Shown here in pieces: positions 1 through 11,605 of a stretch of 64,000 nucleotides of DNA. Each line of letters opens with the position of its first letter. Position 1 is the stretch's first letter. The DNA is from Papio anubis (taxonomy: Eukaryota > Chordata > Mammalia > Primates > Cercopithecidae): assembly GCF_008728515.1 (NCBI RefSeq), contig NC_044996.1, forward strand, positions 99,455,287-99,519,286, read 5' to 3'. Below the pieces are notes generated by a model. The model had not been told where the DNA came from, searched no databases, and saw only the letters and a list, made by a program, of their open reading frames with translations. The position numbers and the translations under genes were made by a program.

Positions 1-404
1 GAAACTACTTCCTAGATTCTCATGGTGATCCTTCATGAAGGTTTGGTTTTTAATATATCTTGCCCTTTTTCACTTGAGTTCCTAGGCTCTCTTTTTACTC
101 TCTCCTGCATCTTTTTTTTTCTGCACCTTTTTGGTAAATTGATAGCTTATCTTTAGAGGTGCAGTCACACACACCCCCTCCCCCACCGTCCACAGACACG
201 AATGCATACCTGATTGCTCCCCTGCACCATTTTGTCTCTGTTATCTTACGTAAAATGCAGATTCCCAGCATTTTTCCTCTGCCTCATTTGCCTGTGTCAT
301 CTTAGGCAAAAAAAAGAGATGCAGATTCACTGAGCCAGACAAAGGCATGAATGACTGTTTTTCCCTACACCCCTCTTACATGAAAATTATGTACTTCTCA
401 ATAT
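1..404. other. Non-coding, nothing recognised
   Basis: Pyrimidine-rich, with a short T run and a CA/CCC-rich patch near 165-190. There is no repeat family, exon or RNA gene I can support. Confidence 0.5.
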
Positions 405-690
405 CCCACCCTTTCCCCTTTAAATTTGGAGCCCTCAAAATTATCTTTGGAGAAAGGCATACACCTGTCTCCTGGGCATGTGTCCTTAACTTTGGCAAAT
501 AAGCCTCCTAAAATGATTGAGACTTGTCTCAATCAATCATTGGCTCTAAGTCTTCTTGGACTCAGGCAGCACAGTAACGACAAGAAATTAGGTCTCAAAA
601 CTCTAAGTCAGTGCCTAAGTTTCCAATATCTTTTATGCCTTTATACGCTCATTTCTGTCTCACAAATAAAGGCAATTAGCACACTGCTCA
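405..690 (+). repeat. Possible 3' part of an ERV1-class LTR
   Basis: A pyrimidine-rich lead is followed by a 'ccttaactttggcaaataag' type stretch, a 'gattgagacttgtctcaat' stretch and later an AATAAA near 663. This order resembles the polyadenylation end of gammaretrovirus-like LTRs. No LTR end or target duplication is visible, so both the family and the assignment are tentative. The 93-residue open frame here is not a gene. Confidence 0.3.
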
Positions 691-799
691 AACTGAACCC
701 TTCCTAAAACTTGGAAACTGTAAGACGTTTTCATGATATCATTTCATGTTAGCTGTCAAAAACACCAAAGCAAAATGTATATTTTAAAAAATGTTTTGT

Positions 800-1339
800 T
801 TTTTTTAAAATTTATTTATTATTATTATACTTTAAGTTGTAGGGTACATGTGCATAACGTGCAGGTTTGTTACATATGTATACTTGTGCCATGTTGGTGT
901 GCTGTACCCATCAACTCATCATTTACATCAGGTATAACTCCCAATGCAATCCCTCCCCCCTCCCCCCTCCCCATGATAGGCCCCGGTGTGTGATGATCCC
1001 CTTCCTGAGTCCAAGTGATCTCATTGTTCAGTTCCCACGTATGAGTGAGAACATGCGGTGTTTGGTTTTCTGTTCTTGTGATAGTTTGCTAAGAATGATG
1101 GTTTCCAGCTGCATCCATGTCCCTACAAAGGACACAAACTCATCCTTTTTTATGGCTGCATAGTATTCCATGGTGTATATGTGCCACATTTTCTTAATCC
1201 AATCTGTCACTGATGGACATTTGGGTTGATTCCAAGTCTTTGCTATTGTGAATAGTGCTGCAATAAACATACGTGTGCATGTGTCTTTATAGCAGCATAA
1301 TTTATAATCCTTTGGGTATATACCCAGTAATGGGATGGC
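800..1339 (-). mobile_element. LINE-1 3' end, 5'-truncated (L1P type)
   Basis: Read on the minus strand, this is the C-terminus of L1 ORF2p (residues such as CTRMFIAALF and MEYYAAIKKDEFV) followed by the L1 3'UTR and A-rich tail, seen here as the T/AT-rich stretch at 800-835. It stops abruptly near 1339, where an Alu target site begins. It is a dead 5'-truncated copy of about 540 bp with only the ORF2 tail. Confidence 0.9.
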
Positions 1340-1351
1340 TGTAATCTTAAA

Positions 1352-1644
1352 GACCAGGCCCAGTGGCTCATGCCTGTAATCCCAGCACTTTGGGAGGCCG
1401 AGGTGGGCAGACCACTTGAGGTCAGGAGTTCGAGACCAGCATGGTGAAACCCTGTCTGCACTAAAAATACAAAAATTAGCCAGGCGTGGTGGCATATGCC
1501 TGTAATCCCAGCTACTCGGGAGGCTGAGGCAGAAGAATCTCTTGAACCCAGGAGGCAGAGGTTGTGGTGAGCTGAGATAGCACCACTGCACTCCAGTCTG
1601 GGTGACAGAGTGAGACTCTGTCTCAGAAAAATAAATAAATAAAA
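1352..1644 (+). mobile_element. Alu SINE, full length (AluS-like)
   Basis: Both Alu arms are present, with an A-rich tail that has become (AAAT)n. It is flanked by the target duplication tgtaatctt (1340-1348 and 1645-1653). It landed at the truncated edge of the neighbouring L1, so an open frame on the minus strand (1028-1591) runs from Alu into L1 and mimics a 187-residue protein. Confidence 0.95.
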
Positions 1645-1659
1645 TGTAATCTTGAAAAT

Positions 1660-2094
1660 AGTTCCATAATCATTTTCAACCAAGTGAGTGATAATTCTCT
1701 CTCTTCCCAAATGCTGAAAAATTATCCACAGTGAGCCGCTACAGTTTAATAAGGTAGCGTTATTCAAATTAATGTGATGTTACCTATTTCTCACAAATAG
1801 AATAAGTTTTCTTTTCCTTGCTTGCAGAGATGAATGTTTAAACTTTTCTTCCATGTGTAGTAGCACCACAGGCTCCAGTTTATGTGCTAGGTAAACAAAT
1901 CAGCATGTGAAGGCCTCACGCAGAAAAATCATAAATATTTCCTAATCATTATTGCTGTCCCGCCTTATTTATTTGGATCCTAGTACAAGAATCATCATTT
2001 TAAAAGCCTTCAAAATTTTGCTAAGGGGGCTCAAATGCTAGCAGAAGCATGACGATTCAGGGAGAGGGGAATAGAACTGAGGCACGATTTTGAG
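1660..2094. other. Unique sequence, nothing recognised
   Basis: AT-rich single-copy-looking sequence between an Alu and a MIR. No exon or repeat signature seen. Confidence 0.5.
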
Positions 2095-2215
2095 GAAGGA
2101 GACCTGAGTCCATCCCAACTCTGCCAAAAGCCCATTGTGGGACTGCAGAACAGTTACTTAACCTCTCAGGCCGACATTTTCTCCTCTTCTCGTTTTAGAT
2201 AATGTCTAAAATCAA
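2095..2215 (+). repeat. MIR SINE fragment
   Basis: Has the MIR order 'gagtcc...ctctgcc...cagttacttaacctctcaggcc...tttctcctcttc...gtctaaaat', which matches the conserved MIR core and 3' half, heavily diverged. Confidence 0.65.
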
Positions 2216-2574
2216 CTGAGTCCCCTTGGTCCAAAGCTTCCATGATACAAACAGAGTTTGATATCTTCTCCTTGCCCCATTCCAAGACTTTAGTCAACTT
2301 TGAGAAGACTGTAGTTTTCTATAGTCTTCTATAGTCTGGCGCCAGACTGGGTGGTAATAGTGGGGTTGTGAATTGCTCCAGAAGTGCAGTTGTCTGGGGT
2401 TGCCTCCTGCCCTGGAAGGAACTGACCATTCATCACTCTGCAAGCTCCTTCTCAGGCAGCCCACTTGTGATTCTAGATTACTTGCCCTACGACAAGCCTC
2501 TGGCTGACATTCCTTCAGAGGGAGGAGCGTGGTTTTGCTTCACAGTGTGATGAAGTTAAATTCTACTCCTAAAA
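2216..2574. other. Unique sequence with a perfect 16-bp palindrome
   Basis: No repeat family recognised. A direct repeat of ttctatagtc runs into a perfect palindrome, AGTCTGGC/GCCAGACT, at 2333-2348, centred on GGCGCC. A 60-residue open frame at 2368-2550 has no features of a protein I know. Confidence 0.5.
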
Positions 2575-3615
2575 CAGTGGCTCTTAACCTTGGCTGCACA
2601 TTCACGTCACCTAGGGGAACTTGACAAAAATACCAGTGTCACAAACGACCCCATTAAAAAGCGGGCAAAAGACCTGAATAGACACTTCTCAAAAGAAGAC
2701 ATATACACAGCTAACAAGCATATGAAAAAAATGTTCAACACCACTGATCATTAGAGAAATGCAAATCCAAACCACAGTGAGATAGCATCTCACACCAGTC
2801 AGAATGGCTATCATTAAAAAGTCAAAAAATAATAGATGCGGGTGAGGTTGTGGAGAAAAGGGAATGCTTATACACTGCTGGCAGGACTGTAAATTAGTTT
2901 AGCCATTGTGGAAAGCAATACGGCAATTTCTCAAAGAACTTAAAACAGAATTGCCATTTGACCCAACAATCTTATTATTGGGTATATCCTCAAAAGAATA
3001 TAAATCATTCTACCATAAAGACACATGCACGCGTATGTTCATCGCAGCACTATCCACAATAGTAAGGACATGGAATCAACCTAAACGTCCATCAGTGGTA
3101 GACTAAAGAAAATGTGGTACTATACACCATGCAATACTATGCAACCATAAAAAAGAAAGAGATCATGTCCTCTGCAGCAACAAGGATGGAGCTGGAGGCC
3201 ATTATCCTAAGCAAATTAATGCAAAATCAAATACTATATACTCTCACTTATAAGTGGGAGCTAAAAAATGAGAACACATGGATACTAGGAGAGGGACAAC
3301 AGACACTGGAGTGTACTTGAGGGTAAAGAGTGGGAATATGGAGAGGATCAGAAAAAATACCTATCGAGTACTATGCTCATTACTTGGGTGATGAAATTAT
3401 CTGTATGCCAAACCTCTATGCCACGCAATTTACCTGCATAACAAACCTGCACATGTACCCCTGATCCTAAAATAAAAGCTAAAAAAAAAAAAAAAATCAG
3501 TTGTGTAGCTCCAGCTTCCAGAGATTCTGATATTGGTCTAGGGTACGGCCTAGACATTGGGATTTTTAAAATCTCCCAAGATGCTTCCAAATGCAGCCAG
3601 ATTCCAAAACCACTG
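2575..3615 (+). mobile_element. MER5A-type hAT-Charlie element, split by an L1
   Basis: The left half (2575-2640) begins CAGTGG and reads as the MER5A start ('cttggctgcacattca..tcacctaggggaac'). The right half (3497-3615) resumes with 'cagagattctgat..ggtct' and ends in CCACTG. The L1 at 2641-3496 separates the halves, so MER5A is the older insertion. It is non-autonomous, with no transposase. Confidence 0.8.
2641..3496 (+). mobile_element. LINE-1 3' end inside MER5A, 5'-truncated
   Basis: Starts in the C-terminal third of ORF2 and contains frames with KEYKSFYHKDTCTRMFIAALS and the YATIKKKE region, broken by stops. It continues through the L1 3'UTR to a poly(A) at 3481-3496. The intact A-tail and moderate divergence suggest a primate-specific L1P copy. 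Confidence 0.93.
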
Positions 3616-4309
3616 CCAAGGGAATGTAGTACACTAATTCGAAAGCCTGGCTACAGATCCCTCTTGAAGATGAATATTAAAACAAAGGTGGAAAGAAGAA
3701 AGGATTCACCTGGGAAGAGGATCAGAGGAGAAATGAATGGCTGAAGATGGAAGGACTAGGCAGATACTGAAGGCAGTCTCCACCGTCCTCATAAACAAGT
3801 GCCGAGCAAATGCGTCCCTACTGGTGAGGTGGCGATTCTGTACAGGCGGCTGACTCCCCAGCTTGGCTTCTGGCTTCCCCAGAGCCCAGGGGACATAGAA
3901 GCTAACCCTGTGTAGAGATGTGTCTGTTTTCCATCTGGCTCTCTGCTATCCTTCCCTAGAGACTGCCTGTTATGGGGACAGCCAAGGGGGCACACTTTTC
4001 TCAGTGTGCCACAATGGGTTTGGCACACGTCCTCAAGGATGCGTCTGGGCTGAGCAAGGCAGTAGCTGAGCCCCCCTGCGGATCTCCTGATTTGGTAGCC
4101 AGTAGACCCTGGTCACAAACAAATGATTCCATTTCCTGAGCCTGCGCTTTAATTGCCTTTCCTTGCAAAACAGGCTCATAGGCAGTTTAAGCGAATGGAT
4201 CTGGCAAAGGTATTTCTTTGGTTGAGGGATTACACTAAAAGCAATTGCCCAAGAATGCAAGTGATAGTATTAGAAACTGACAGGCTCATAAACTTCAGGA
4301 CCCTCTGAC
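3616..4309. other. Unique sequence, nothing recognised
   Basis: No repeat, exon or RNA signature that I can defend. Two short minus-strand open frames (3789-4028, 4033-4260) show no family motif. Confidence 0.5.
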
Positions 4310-4500
4310 ACCTTATTTTGTATAGCACCTCAGAATTTACCAAACACTCCTACATCCTCTAGCTCATTTCATTTTGGTTCAGAGCATCCCATGAAATAAG
4401 TAAAGTATTAACCATCTTCTTTTGTATGTAAGGACAGGAAAGCTCAGAGTGGTTTAGTAACTAGCCCAAGGTGTTACAGCCATTATGCTGGTTCTGGACC
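4310..4500 (-). repeat. MIR SINE fragment
   Basis: On the plus strand it shows the reverse MIR order: 'tagctcatttcat', then 'aggacaggaaagctcagagtgg..ttagtaactagcccaaggtg..acagc' and 'ctggttctggacc'. Confidence 0.7.
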
Positions 4501-4619
4501 TACTTGCTCTCAATTTACTTTTGTATCGTTTTCCAGTTCCACTTTGTAGGACAGGAGGGTTGACCCCTGCAGGCCAATTTTCTGAGTAAGCTCCTGTGTC
4601 GCTGCCTGGGTGCAGCCAA

Positions 4620-4910
4620 TGGAAGGAATGGTTCGGAGGGGAAAGCTAGACCACCCCTCCCTGCCTTTAATGGCTTCTCCCACAGGGGCTATGGCTTTTC
4701 CCTTGAAGGACAGACCCGTCCTGGTGACAGCTTTCACTGGTTGACTCCTGTTCCTCAGTGCCTGTGTCATGGGCTCCTCCCCTTCTCCCTCTGTTTTTGT
4801 GGCTTCCTGCTGTTGCTAATCTCTGAGTTGCCAAGTGGCCTGTTTGGCTTCTCAGCAATTCCTTTACCTGAATAACCAGCTTCCTGCATTAAAGTGCTCT
4901 GGGTTAAACA
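4620..4910 (+). repeat. Unassigned ancient repeat, related to 44,390-44,850
   Basis: The order 'ctcctccccttct..ggcttcctgctgttgctaatctctg..gttgcc..cagcaattccttta..cattaaa' is the same as in a second, equally worn block near 44.6 kb. The CATTAAA-like end hints at an LTR-type element. I cannot name the family. Confidence 0.35.
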
Positions 4911-5727
4911 CTCAAGAGGGTTCTGTTTACTGGCTAGACTCTGTATCAGGCAGGATCCTGGCAGGAAACAGATGGCGCGCTCAACAGGGTCACCAAAGGG
5001 AGTTGAATGAAGAGACTGTTTACATTGATGTGGGCAGGCTGATAGAGTATGGTGGGGAATTGCTGTGGCCTTTCCTTCCCTGGGCCAGCAAGGGCAAGGG
5101 GAGGCAGTAAGGATTATCAGAGAAGATGAGACCTGCAGTCTTGGAAGAGGGGCTTCCTGGCAGAGCTGTGGCTATAGACACTGGAACAAAGGAACTGTCA
5201 AAATCACATCTTACCAGGGAGGGAGAGATAGAAGGTGGAGAATAAATACAACTTTCTCTCCTCCCACCCTCCTGTCTCCAGTTGGTGCCTCCCATTGACC
5301 AAACTTAATAAAAAGCCCTAGGCCAAGGGTGATGCAGTCCTTAAAGGTTAGTCTCCAGGGACCCAGTCAGGGCAAAAAACGAGAGGGAAGATCTGTGTGT
5401 GTACATGTACATGTGTGCATGCATGTGCGCATGTCTTTGTTGAGGGAAGCAAGGAACAAATGGAGGAAAAAACAGCTCAGCTTGACTCCGACAAATATAG
5501 CCAATAAAAGGCTGGGTTAGGACAAGCATGCTGTTATTCTAATGTCAGGTCCCAAATTTATTCTACTTCACCAGGTCGATTTGACACAAGATAAATATGA
5601 CGCATACATCCTTACCTTGGTTTCTGTTGATTTTTATTGCACAGAATGTGTTCAGTATTTAGGCAATTTAAGCTTTTCGTTATGTATTTTAATTGGCAAA
5701 GTAAAATTGTATGCTTTTGTATGGGAC
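4911..5727. other. Probably unique; part may be old repeat
   Basis: Positions 4935-5050 ('atcaggcaggatcctggcagg..') read like a worn interspersed repeat that I cannot place. A GT/GC-alternating patch lies at 5395-5440. Overlapping open frames on both strands have no recognisable protein character. Confidence 0.4.
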
Positions 5728-6610
5728 AATGTGATGTTTCGATATATGCGTACAATGGGGAATGATTAAATCAAGCTAATTGACATATCCGCCACCTCAC
5801 ATATTATTTTTTGTGATGAGAACATTTGAAATTTACTCTTTCAGCAAGTTTGAAATATATAATACACTATTATTATTATCATTATTGGTTTTTTTTTGAG
5901 ACGGAGTATTGCTCTGTTGCCGGGCTGGAGAGGTGCAACGACGAGATCTCAGCTCACTGCAACCCCTGCCTCCCGGGTTCAAGTGGTTCTCCTGCCTCAG
6001 CCTCTTGAGTAGCTGGGATTACAGGTGCATGCCACTATGCCCGGCTAATTTTTGTATTTTTAGTAGAGACAGGGTTTTGCCATGTTGGTGAGGCTAGTCT
6101 CGAACTCCTGACCTCATGATCTGCCCTCCTTGCCTCCCAAAGTGCTGGGATTACAGGGGTGAGCCACCACACCTGGCCATAATACACATTATTAGCCATA
6201 GTTACCATACTGTACAAGAAATCTAAAAACCTAATTTCTTCTGTCTGAAACTTTGTACCCTTTAATCAACATCTCCCCAATATCCCTCACCCCCAGATCC
6301 TGGGAACCACCATTCCACTCTCTCTTCTAAGTTCAACTTTTTTTAGATCCTACGTGTGAGTGAGATCATGAGGTATCGGTCTTTCTGTGCCTGGCTCATT
6401 TCACTTAACATAGTAACCTCCAAGTTCACCCATGTTGCCACAAATGACAGAATTTTCTTCTTTTTTAAGGTTGAATAGTATTCCATTTTGTGTATACACC
6501 ACATTTTCTTTATCCGTTTATCTACTAATGGGCACTTAGGTTAATTTCACATCTTGGCTTTTGTAAATGATGCTGTAATGAACATAGCCAGTTCAAACGT
6601 TTATCTGTTA
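5728..6610 (-). mobile_element. Old LINE-1 3' end (L1M type), split by Alu
   Basis: On the plus strand it reads as reverse L1 3'UTR ('gaatgattaaatcaagctaa..acatatccgccacctcaca'). It continues after the Alu with 'ggaaccaccattccactctc', 'gaatagtattccatttt' and 'ctactaatgggcactta..', which is the ORF2 tail. It is much more diverged than the L1P copies at 0.8 and 46.7 kb. Confidence 0.85.
5889..6178 (-). mobile_element. Alu SINE, full length
   Basis: Inserted into the old L1. An ataatacac(at)tatta-like target duplication is visible on both sides (about 5857-5873 and 6179-6193). Both arms are present, with T-rich tail remnants at the left edge. Confidence 0.93.
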
Positions 6611-6665
6611 CTTTGGGGTGCTAAAGACTTCTCTGGGCACCGTGCCTTTAGAAGGAAGATTTATC

Positions 6666-6977
6666 TGGCCGGGTGCGATGACTCACGCCTGTAATCCCAT
6701 CACTTCGGGAGGCCGAGGCGGGCAGATCACAAGGTCAGGAGACTGAGACCATCCTGGCCAACATGGTGAAACCCTGTCTCTACTAAAAATACAAAAATTA
6801 GCTGTGCATGGTGGCACATGCCTGTAATCCCAGCTACTCTGGAGGCTGAGGCAGGAGAATCGCTTGAACCAGGAGTCGGAGGTTGCAGTAAGCTGAGATA
6901 ATGCCGCGGCACTCCAGCCTGGCAACAGAGTGAGACTCTGTCTCAAAACGATCTAAAAAAAGTTGAAAAAAAAAAAA
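6666..6977 (+). mobile_element. Alu SINE, full length
   Basis: Both arms are intact, with a mixed A-rich tail (6953-6977). It is flanked by the clean target duplication gaaggaagatttat just before 6666 and again from 6979. Confidence 0.95.
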
Positions 6978-7067
6978 AGAAGGAAGATTTATTAAGGCGA
7001 CACTGATAGATCTCCTAAGAATAATCTTGTTCTGAATGAAGAGATTTTAGATAATTCTGACTTTTCT

Positions 7068-7102
7068 CATTGTGTGTGTGTGTATGTGTGTGTGAGAGAG
7101 AG
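7068..7102. repeat. Short (GT)n/(GA)n microsatellite
   Basis: A GT run interrupted once by 'atg', followed by a short GAGAGA stretch. Confidence 0.85.
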
Positions 7103-7261
7103 GCTTTCATTGTTTCTAATGAGCAAGTAATTTCACAATGTAAAAAATTGTACTGTTTTAATTTCAGGCTTTAGAAAAGGATGATTTTTTCAGGACAACT
7201 ATGCCTTCAACCCTCCAAACTCATTTTCTTGATTACTGACAATATTCCTGAGTTTCTACAA

Positions 7262-7400
7262 ATAGGGAACTTCCTTGTTTTACAGACAAGGAAGCCTGAG
7301 CCCAAAGGAAAGTGGCTTGTCCCTAGTGTCCCTGCCGGTTGGGGACAGAGCTGGGACTAGACCCAGGTCTCCTGCCTCCCTCCTGCACCAGTGCCCTTTC
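7262..7400 (-). repeat. MIR SINE fragment
   Basis: Reverse MIR core: 'ttttacagacaaggaagcctgagcc..agtggcttgtcc..gacagagctgggactagacccaggtct'. Confidence 0.75.
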
Positions 7401-8168
7401 TGACCAGCCGCGCCTTTGCAACACTGTCCAGCTCACAGAGAAGACCGATTTTGCCTCTGCAAAAACAATATTCATTGCCTTTCCCCCTGAAAGCTTCTGT
7501 TAGACTAATAGCCCCTTAGATAGAAGAAGCAAAGGGAGGGCAAGGGAGGAGTTGGAGGGTGAGCTGAAACCGGCTGGAAGAAGAGGCAGAGGCAGGGCTG
7601 ACAACATGGGAATGAGGGGGTAGCTTGAAGAGAGCCGGCCGGAGGAGGATGAGGGCTCAGCGACCCACACACATAAAAATAAGTACAGAAGAGAGTGACC
7701 TTCCATTGCTGTTCCCATGGCAAATGCATCTGACTGTTTTTTTTTTTTATAACTAAAAGTAACATCTGAGGAGTCATGATGGGCTGGGGTTTTGCCAGGC
7801 TCAAAGTGCTTTATTGGTTTCTGTACGCTGCAAGGTCGCTCTCCCCTCACTGAGCAGCAGGAGCCCTTTATAGACACATGCTTTGTCTCGGGAGGAATGC
7901 ACGGTTAAAATGGACCGCTTAATGTTCTAGACTAGAGTGAATCCGGTAATGTCTGAAAAAATGCCAGAGAATGTGCCTTAGAATTTCACTCGGGCCCATT
8001 TGAATCCTTAGCATTTATGTGGTCTGAGGAGTCAGTCCACCTTTGAGTGTCTTACCTGTGTGGCTGGGCTGGGTTGTCTTCTTAAGTGGCAGAAAGCCGC
8101 GATTAACCTTGGAGCAACTGAAGAAAATGAAACATGGAGGAAGTGCACAACATCATGAAAAGAAAATC
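7401..8168. other. Unique sequence, nothing recognised
   Basis: Moderate GC and a 12-base T run at 7738-7749. Minus-strand open frames at 7500-7877 are low-complexity Ser/Leu/Pro translations with no domain. Confidence 0.5.
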
Positions 8169-8305
8169 AGGCTGGGCATGGTGGCTCATGCCTGTAAGCC
8201 CTGCACTTTGACAGGCCGAGGTGGGAAGATGGCTTGAGGCCAGGAGGTCTTGAACTCCTGGCAACATAGTGAGATCCTGTCTCTACTATTTCTACTACTA
8301 CTAAT
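8169..8305 (+). mobile_element. Alu left monomer (FLAM-like)
   Basis: Only the left arm is present ('ggctgggcatggtggctc' to 'gatcctgtctctacta'), ending in a TAC/TAT-rich tail. The lack of a right arm fits a free left Alu monomer or a truncated old AluJ. Confidence 0.8.
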
Positions 8306-8665
8306 AAGTAATCAGTGAGCCCCACTCCTTGTTAAAGCTCTGCTCACAGCCCACAGCAGTGATCACTCCGTATCTAGAACCGTGACACACCACAAAATAG
8401 TCTAGTGGCTATGAACTGAAGCAGGGGAAATTTCCCAAGTAGACAAATACGTTTCACACACTTTTCTTTCCCTTTCCACTTGTCTTTCCCCGTCACACTC
8501 TGTGAATGTCTCCACCATCTCCTGCTGCCTGGACCCGTTGAAGCCTCCCCATGGGCAACCTGCCCCTGGAACCCTCTCCCCAAGTTTCAAATGACCCTCT
8601 TCTCAACCTTAAAGTAGACTTGACTTGCTCTCCCTTGGAAGTGCACTTTAGAATTCTGTCTTGGG

Positions 8666-8967
8666 GCCGGGCATGGTGGCTCACGCCTGTAATCTCAGCA
8701 TTTTGGGAGGCTGAGGCAGGTGGATCACCTGAGGTCAGGAGTTCGAGACCAGCCTGGCCTACAGGGTAAAACCCTGTTTCTACTAAAAATACAAAAATTA
8801 GCCAGGTGTGGTGGTTGTGCGCCTATAATTGCAGCTGCTCAGGAGACTAAGGCATGAGAATAGCTCAAACCCAGAAGGCGAAGGCTGCAGTGAGCCAAGA
8901 TGGTGCCACTGCACTCCAGCCTGGGTGACAGAACAAGACTGTCTCAAAAAAAAAAAAAAAAAAAAAA
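8666..8967 (+). mobile_element. Alu SINE, full length (AluS/J)
   Basis: Both arms plus a long A-tail (8945-8967). The target duplication is ga(at)tctg(t/c)tttggg-like, ending at 8665 and restarting at 8968 with two differences. Confidence 0.95.
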
Positions 8968-8981
8968 GATTCTGCTTTGGG

Positions 8982-9435
8982 CCTCAAGAACACATGATGA
9001 TATTATCTCTACATTCTGCTCTGCTGTTCCTCATTTTCTTCTGTTTTTATACTATGTTCTCGGAACCTGTTCTAATAATTATACCCGATAAACTCAAGCC
9101 GTGAAGATTCTGGACCACCCCAGACATAAGATGTTCTCAAATGAGATCAGAACAGTAATCACAGCTAAGCCTCTGGAATCTGGAGGCCTATCAGGAGCTA
9201 ATGCTTCTAAGCATAAAAGAGATAATGATTTTGATGTGGACGCTTTACCCTGACCCTGGAAAGTTCTGTATGGAATGATCCCCAGAATTATTGCTGGCAT
9301 TGATTGAAACAACAGATCAGATATCTTACAATGTTCATCTTCATGAAATTGTTCAACTTCAGTGAGGAGACTAGAAAAGTTGAAGAACGCAATGGTTGGT
9401 TGGTTCCGAAGTGAAAACCAGTCTCAATCATTCCT
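8982..9435. other. Unique sequence, nothing recognised
   Basis: No repeat or exon signature noted. Confidence 0.5.
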
Positions 9436-9530
9436 CAACAAACTAAAAATAGAGCTACCATATGATCCAGCAATTCCACTGCTGGGTATATACCCAAAAG
9501 AAAGGAAATCAGTATATCAAAGAGATAATC
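9436..9530 (+). mobile_element. LINE-1 ORF2 fragment (about 95 bp)
   Basis: Reads 'cctcaacaaactaaaaatag..tgatccagcaattccactgc..tatacccaaaagaaa', a well-known ORF2 segment, with no tail or 3'UTR attached. A small relic. Confidence 0.85.
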
Positions 9531-10895
9531 AATGATACTTGATTACCCAGTACATGCAGAAGAGCATTGACCATCTCCCTCCCTTTTTTTTCAATCATTA
9601 CTGCATTTCAGGGATCATGAGATGATTTACTAAGAGCTGTTCACCTTTGGTTTTATGTTCTCAGGGAAAATGGATTGGAAAGCATTTGAAGAAATATGGC
9701 TTATAGGTAAACAATTGTTTGTAATATATTCTTCAGGAGGAGAAAACTTACCATCTTTAATGTCAACTTGGAAGCAAATATTTAGCATTCCAAAATGTTC
9801 CTATAGTGGTGGCTTTTAAAAAGTGGAAATAATGTGAATATGTCCTACTAGAGCTGAAATTTAGAAAAAAGAAAAATCATACAAATAAAAAATCTAAGAC
9901 AGTGATTGTCTGAACTACAACTTGCATTTGATCTGATTGAAATGATCTGTCTTGTTGTACCAGTGAGATAATACAATGTTCCTTTCCTCACTATTCATTT
10001 GGTGCTGTAATTAAGGTAGGACTGAATAGTGTTGGGTGGAAGCTTACTATTGTCAATGCTTTCATGATGAGTCTGTGGGAAATATGAACCACAGTATAGC
10101 CTGGAAAAAGGCAAACGTGACTTTAACAGATTGGAAACATTAGTGATGGATGAAAGGACAATTGGTTTCCAATTATGCCTGGTTGTACTCATTTCTGTTT
10201 TCACTGATTGTGACAAATATATACTATAGGATTTGGTGGGAAGCACTTCGTTTTTTTTTTAGCTCAATAAATAAATATACAGTATTTAATGGGGAATGTT
10301 TCTTTCTTACAAAGTCCCCAAATTAAAATTCACTCAGTTCATTAACAACTTGGAATTTTATCTTGTTCTGGTTATGACAACGTCACAGGCAAGATTAGCT
10401 ATTTTATCATGGCATTTCGATGGTAAATGTAAGCTTTTTAAAAGTTAGAACTGCACAAAGAAAGCCCTAGTGATTATGAACTGTAATATAGTGAACTTCT
10501 GGGGTTTTTTTTTTAAATCACAAATTGTCTTGGTGCATTAGCAATATGTCAGCTGCAATTACAGTGGAAATGGCACCCTGACTTAAAATGAAGTGCTATT
10601 TCCTTTCCTTAAAAGATTTACTTGAGTATGAAGAGAGCACACTGTTAAGTACTCTGAGTTTGCATTCAGGTCTGTGAGTTGCCTACTTAATGGATGCCCA
10701 CAGAGCATGTTTTAGCTGTACTTTTCTCTGTCAGTTATGTACAAGTCATTATGTGCTTCCTATATATAGTATTTGATAGTTATTGATTTGCATATAATCT
10801 AATATGTTGAATTAATTTTTAAAGTATAAAGTGCATTAATGTAATACTGACAATTAAAAAATAATATCTTGAATTTATATGGCATAAGATTCTTA
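9531..10895. other. AT-rich, repeat-free stretch of 1.36 kb
   Basis: No Alu, L1, LTR or MIR is recognisable, although the flanks are repeat-rich. It contains short T runs (10250-10260, 10504-10514). Conserved non-coding sequence is possible but cannot be judged from one species. Confidence 0.45.
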
Positions 10896-10899
10896 TATG

Positions 10900-11605
10900 T
10901 CTATTTACCTACTGGTTATATTCAGCCAAAACCTGGTCCTCCTCTTCCTGTCTTCTCTAACTCAGTTAATGCCATCACCAACCACCCAGTTTCCCAAGAC
11001 AAAAGCTGGGCACAAAGATTCTTTTTCTCCCCTTATTGCCTCATCCAGTTCATTATCAAGTCTGATCAATTCTATACCTCTTCAAGATCACTCAGCTGTG
11101 TCCTCTTCCCTCCTTTTCTGTTGCCACTTTCTTATTTCAACCCAGCACCATCTCATGTCTAGACTCTTGCAAAAGCCTCTTGACTGGTCTCTCTGCCTCC
11201 GGGGTTATTCCCACATTGTTCTCCTGTAAATCCAAATTTCTCATCATAGTCTGCCAATTCATAATCTACCTCTTTCTCCTCTCTTGCCTGACATCCTGGG
11301 CTAATTCTCCCCACTTCTCATTCCCCCTTACTCCTACTCCTCTTTTTCATGGTTTTGGTGAAATGAGCCCTCCTCCTGGAAACCATCCTTCTCTCTTTCC
11401 CTTCACCCCAGGACTTCCTTCGCCCACAGGTAGCATTTGTTACACTGTGCTGTAATTGCCAATTTACTTGCCTGACTTACAAACTAGATTATGAGTACCT
11501 TGAAGGGAAAGAGTGGGTTGTTTTGTAGTTTGTATTTCTGGGGCCTAGCACATCTCTTATCATTTTGAGTGTGTAATAAATATTTGCTTAATAAGCAAAT
11601 GAATA
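10900..11605 (+). repeat. LINE-2 3' end
   Basis: About 700 bp of pyrimidine-rich sequence ends in the diagnostic L2 3' terminus: 'ctagattatgagtaccttga..', 'ggggcctagcacatctctt' and 'gtaataaatatttgcttaata'. The plus-strand open frames at 10869-11455 (97, 110 and 91 residues) lie inside it and are not genes. Confidence 0.75.

Noticed and set aside
1028..1591. 187-residue minus-strand open frame
   Set aside because: It begins in an antisense Alu and continues into the L1 ORF2 tail. It is a chance fusion of two repeats, not a gene.
10869..11455. Three overlapping plus-strand open frames
   Set aside because: They lie inside an L2 3' end, and their pyrimidine-rich composition explains the lack of stops.
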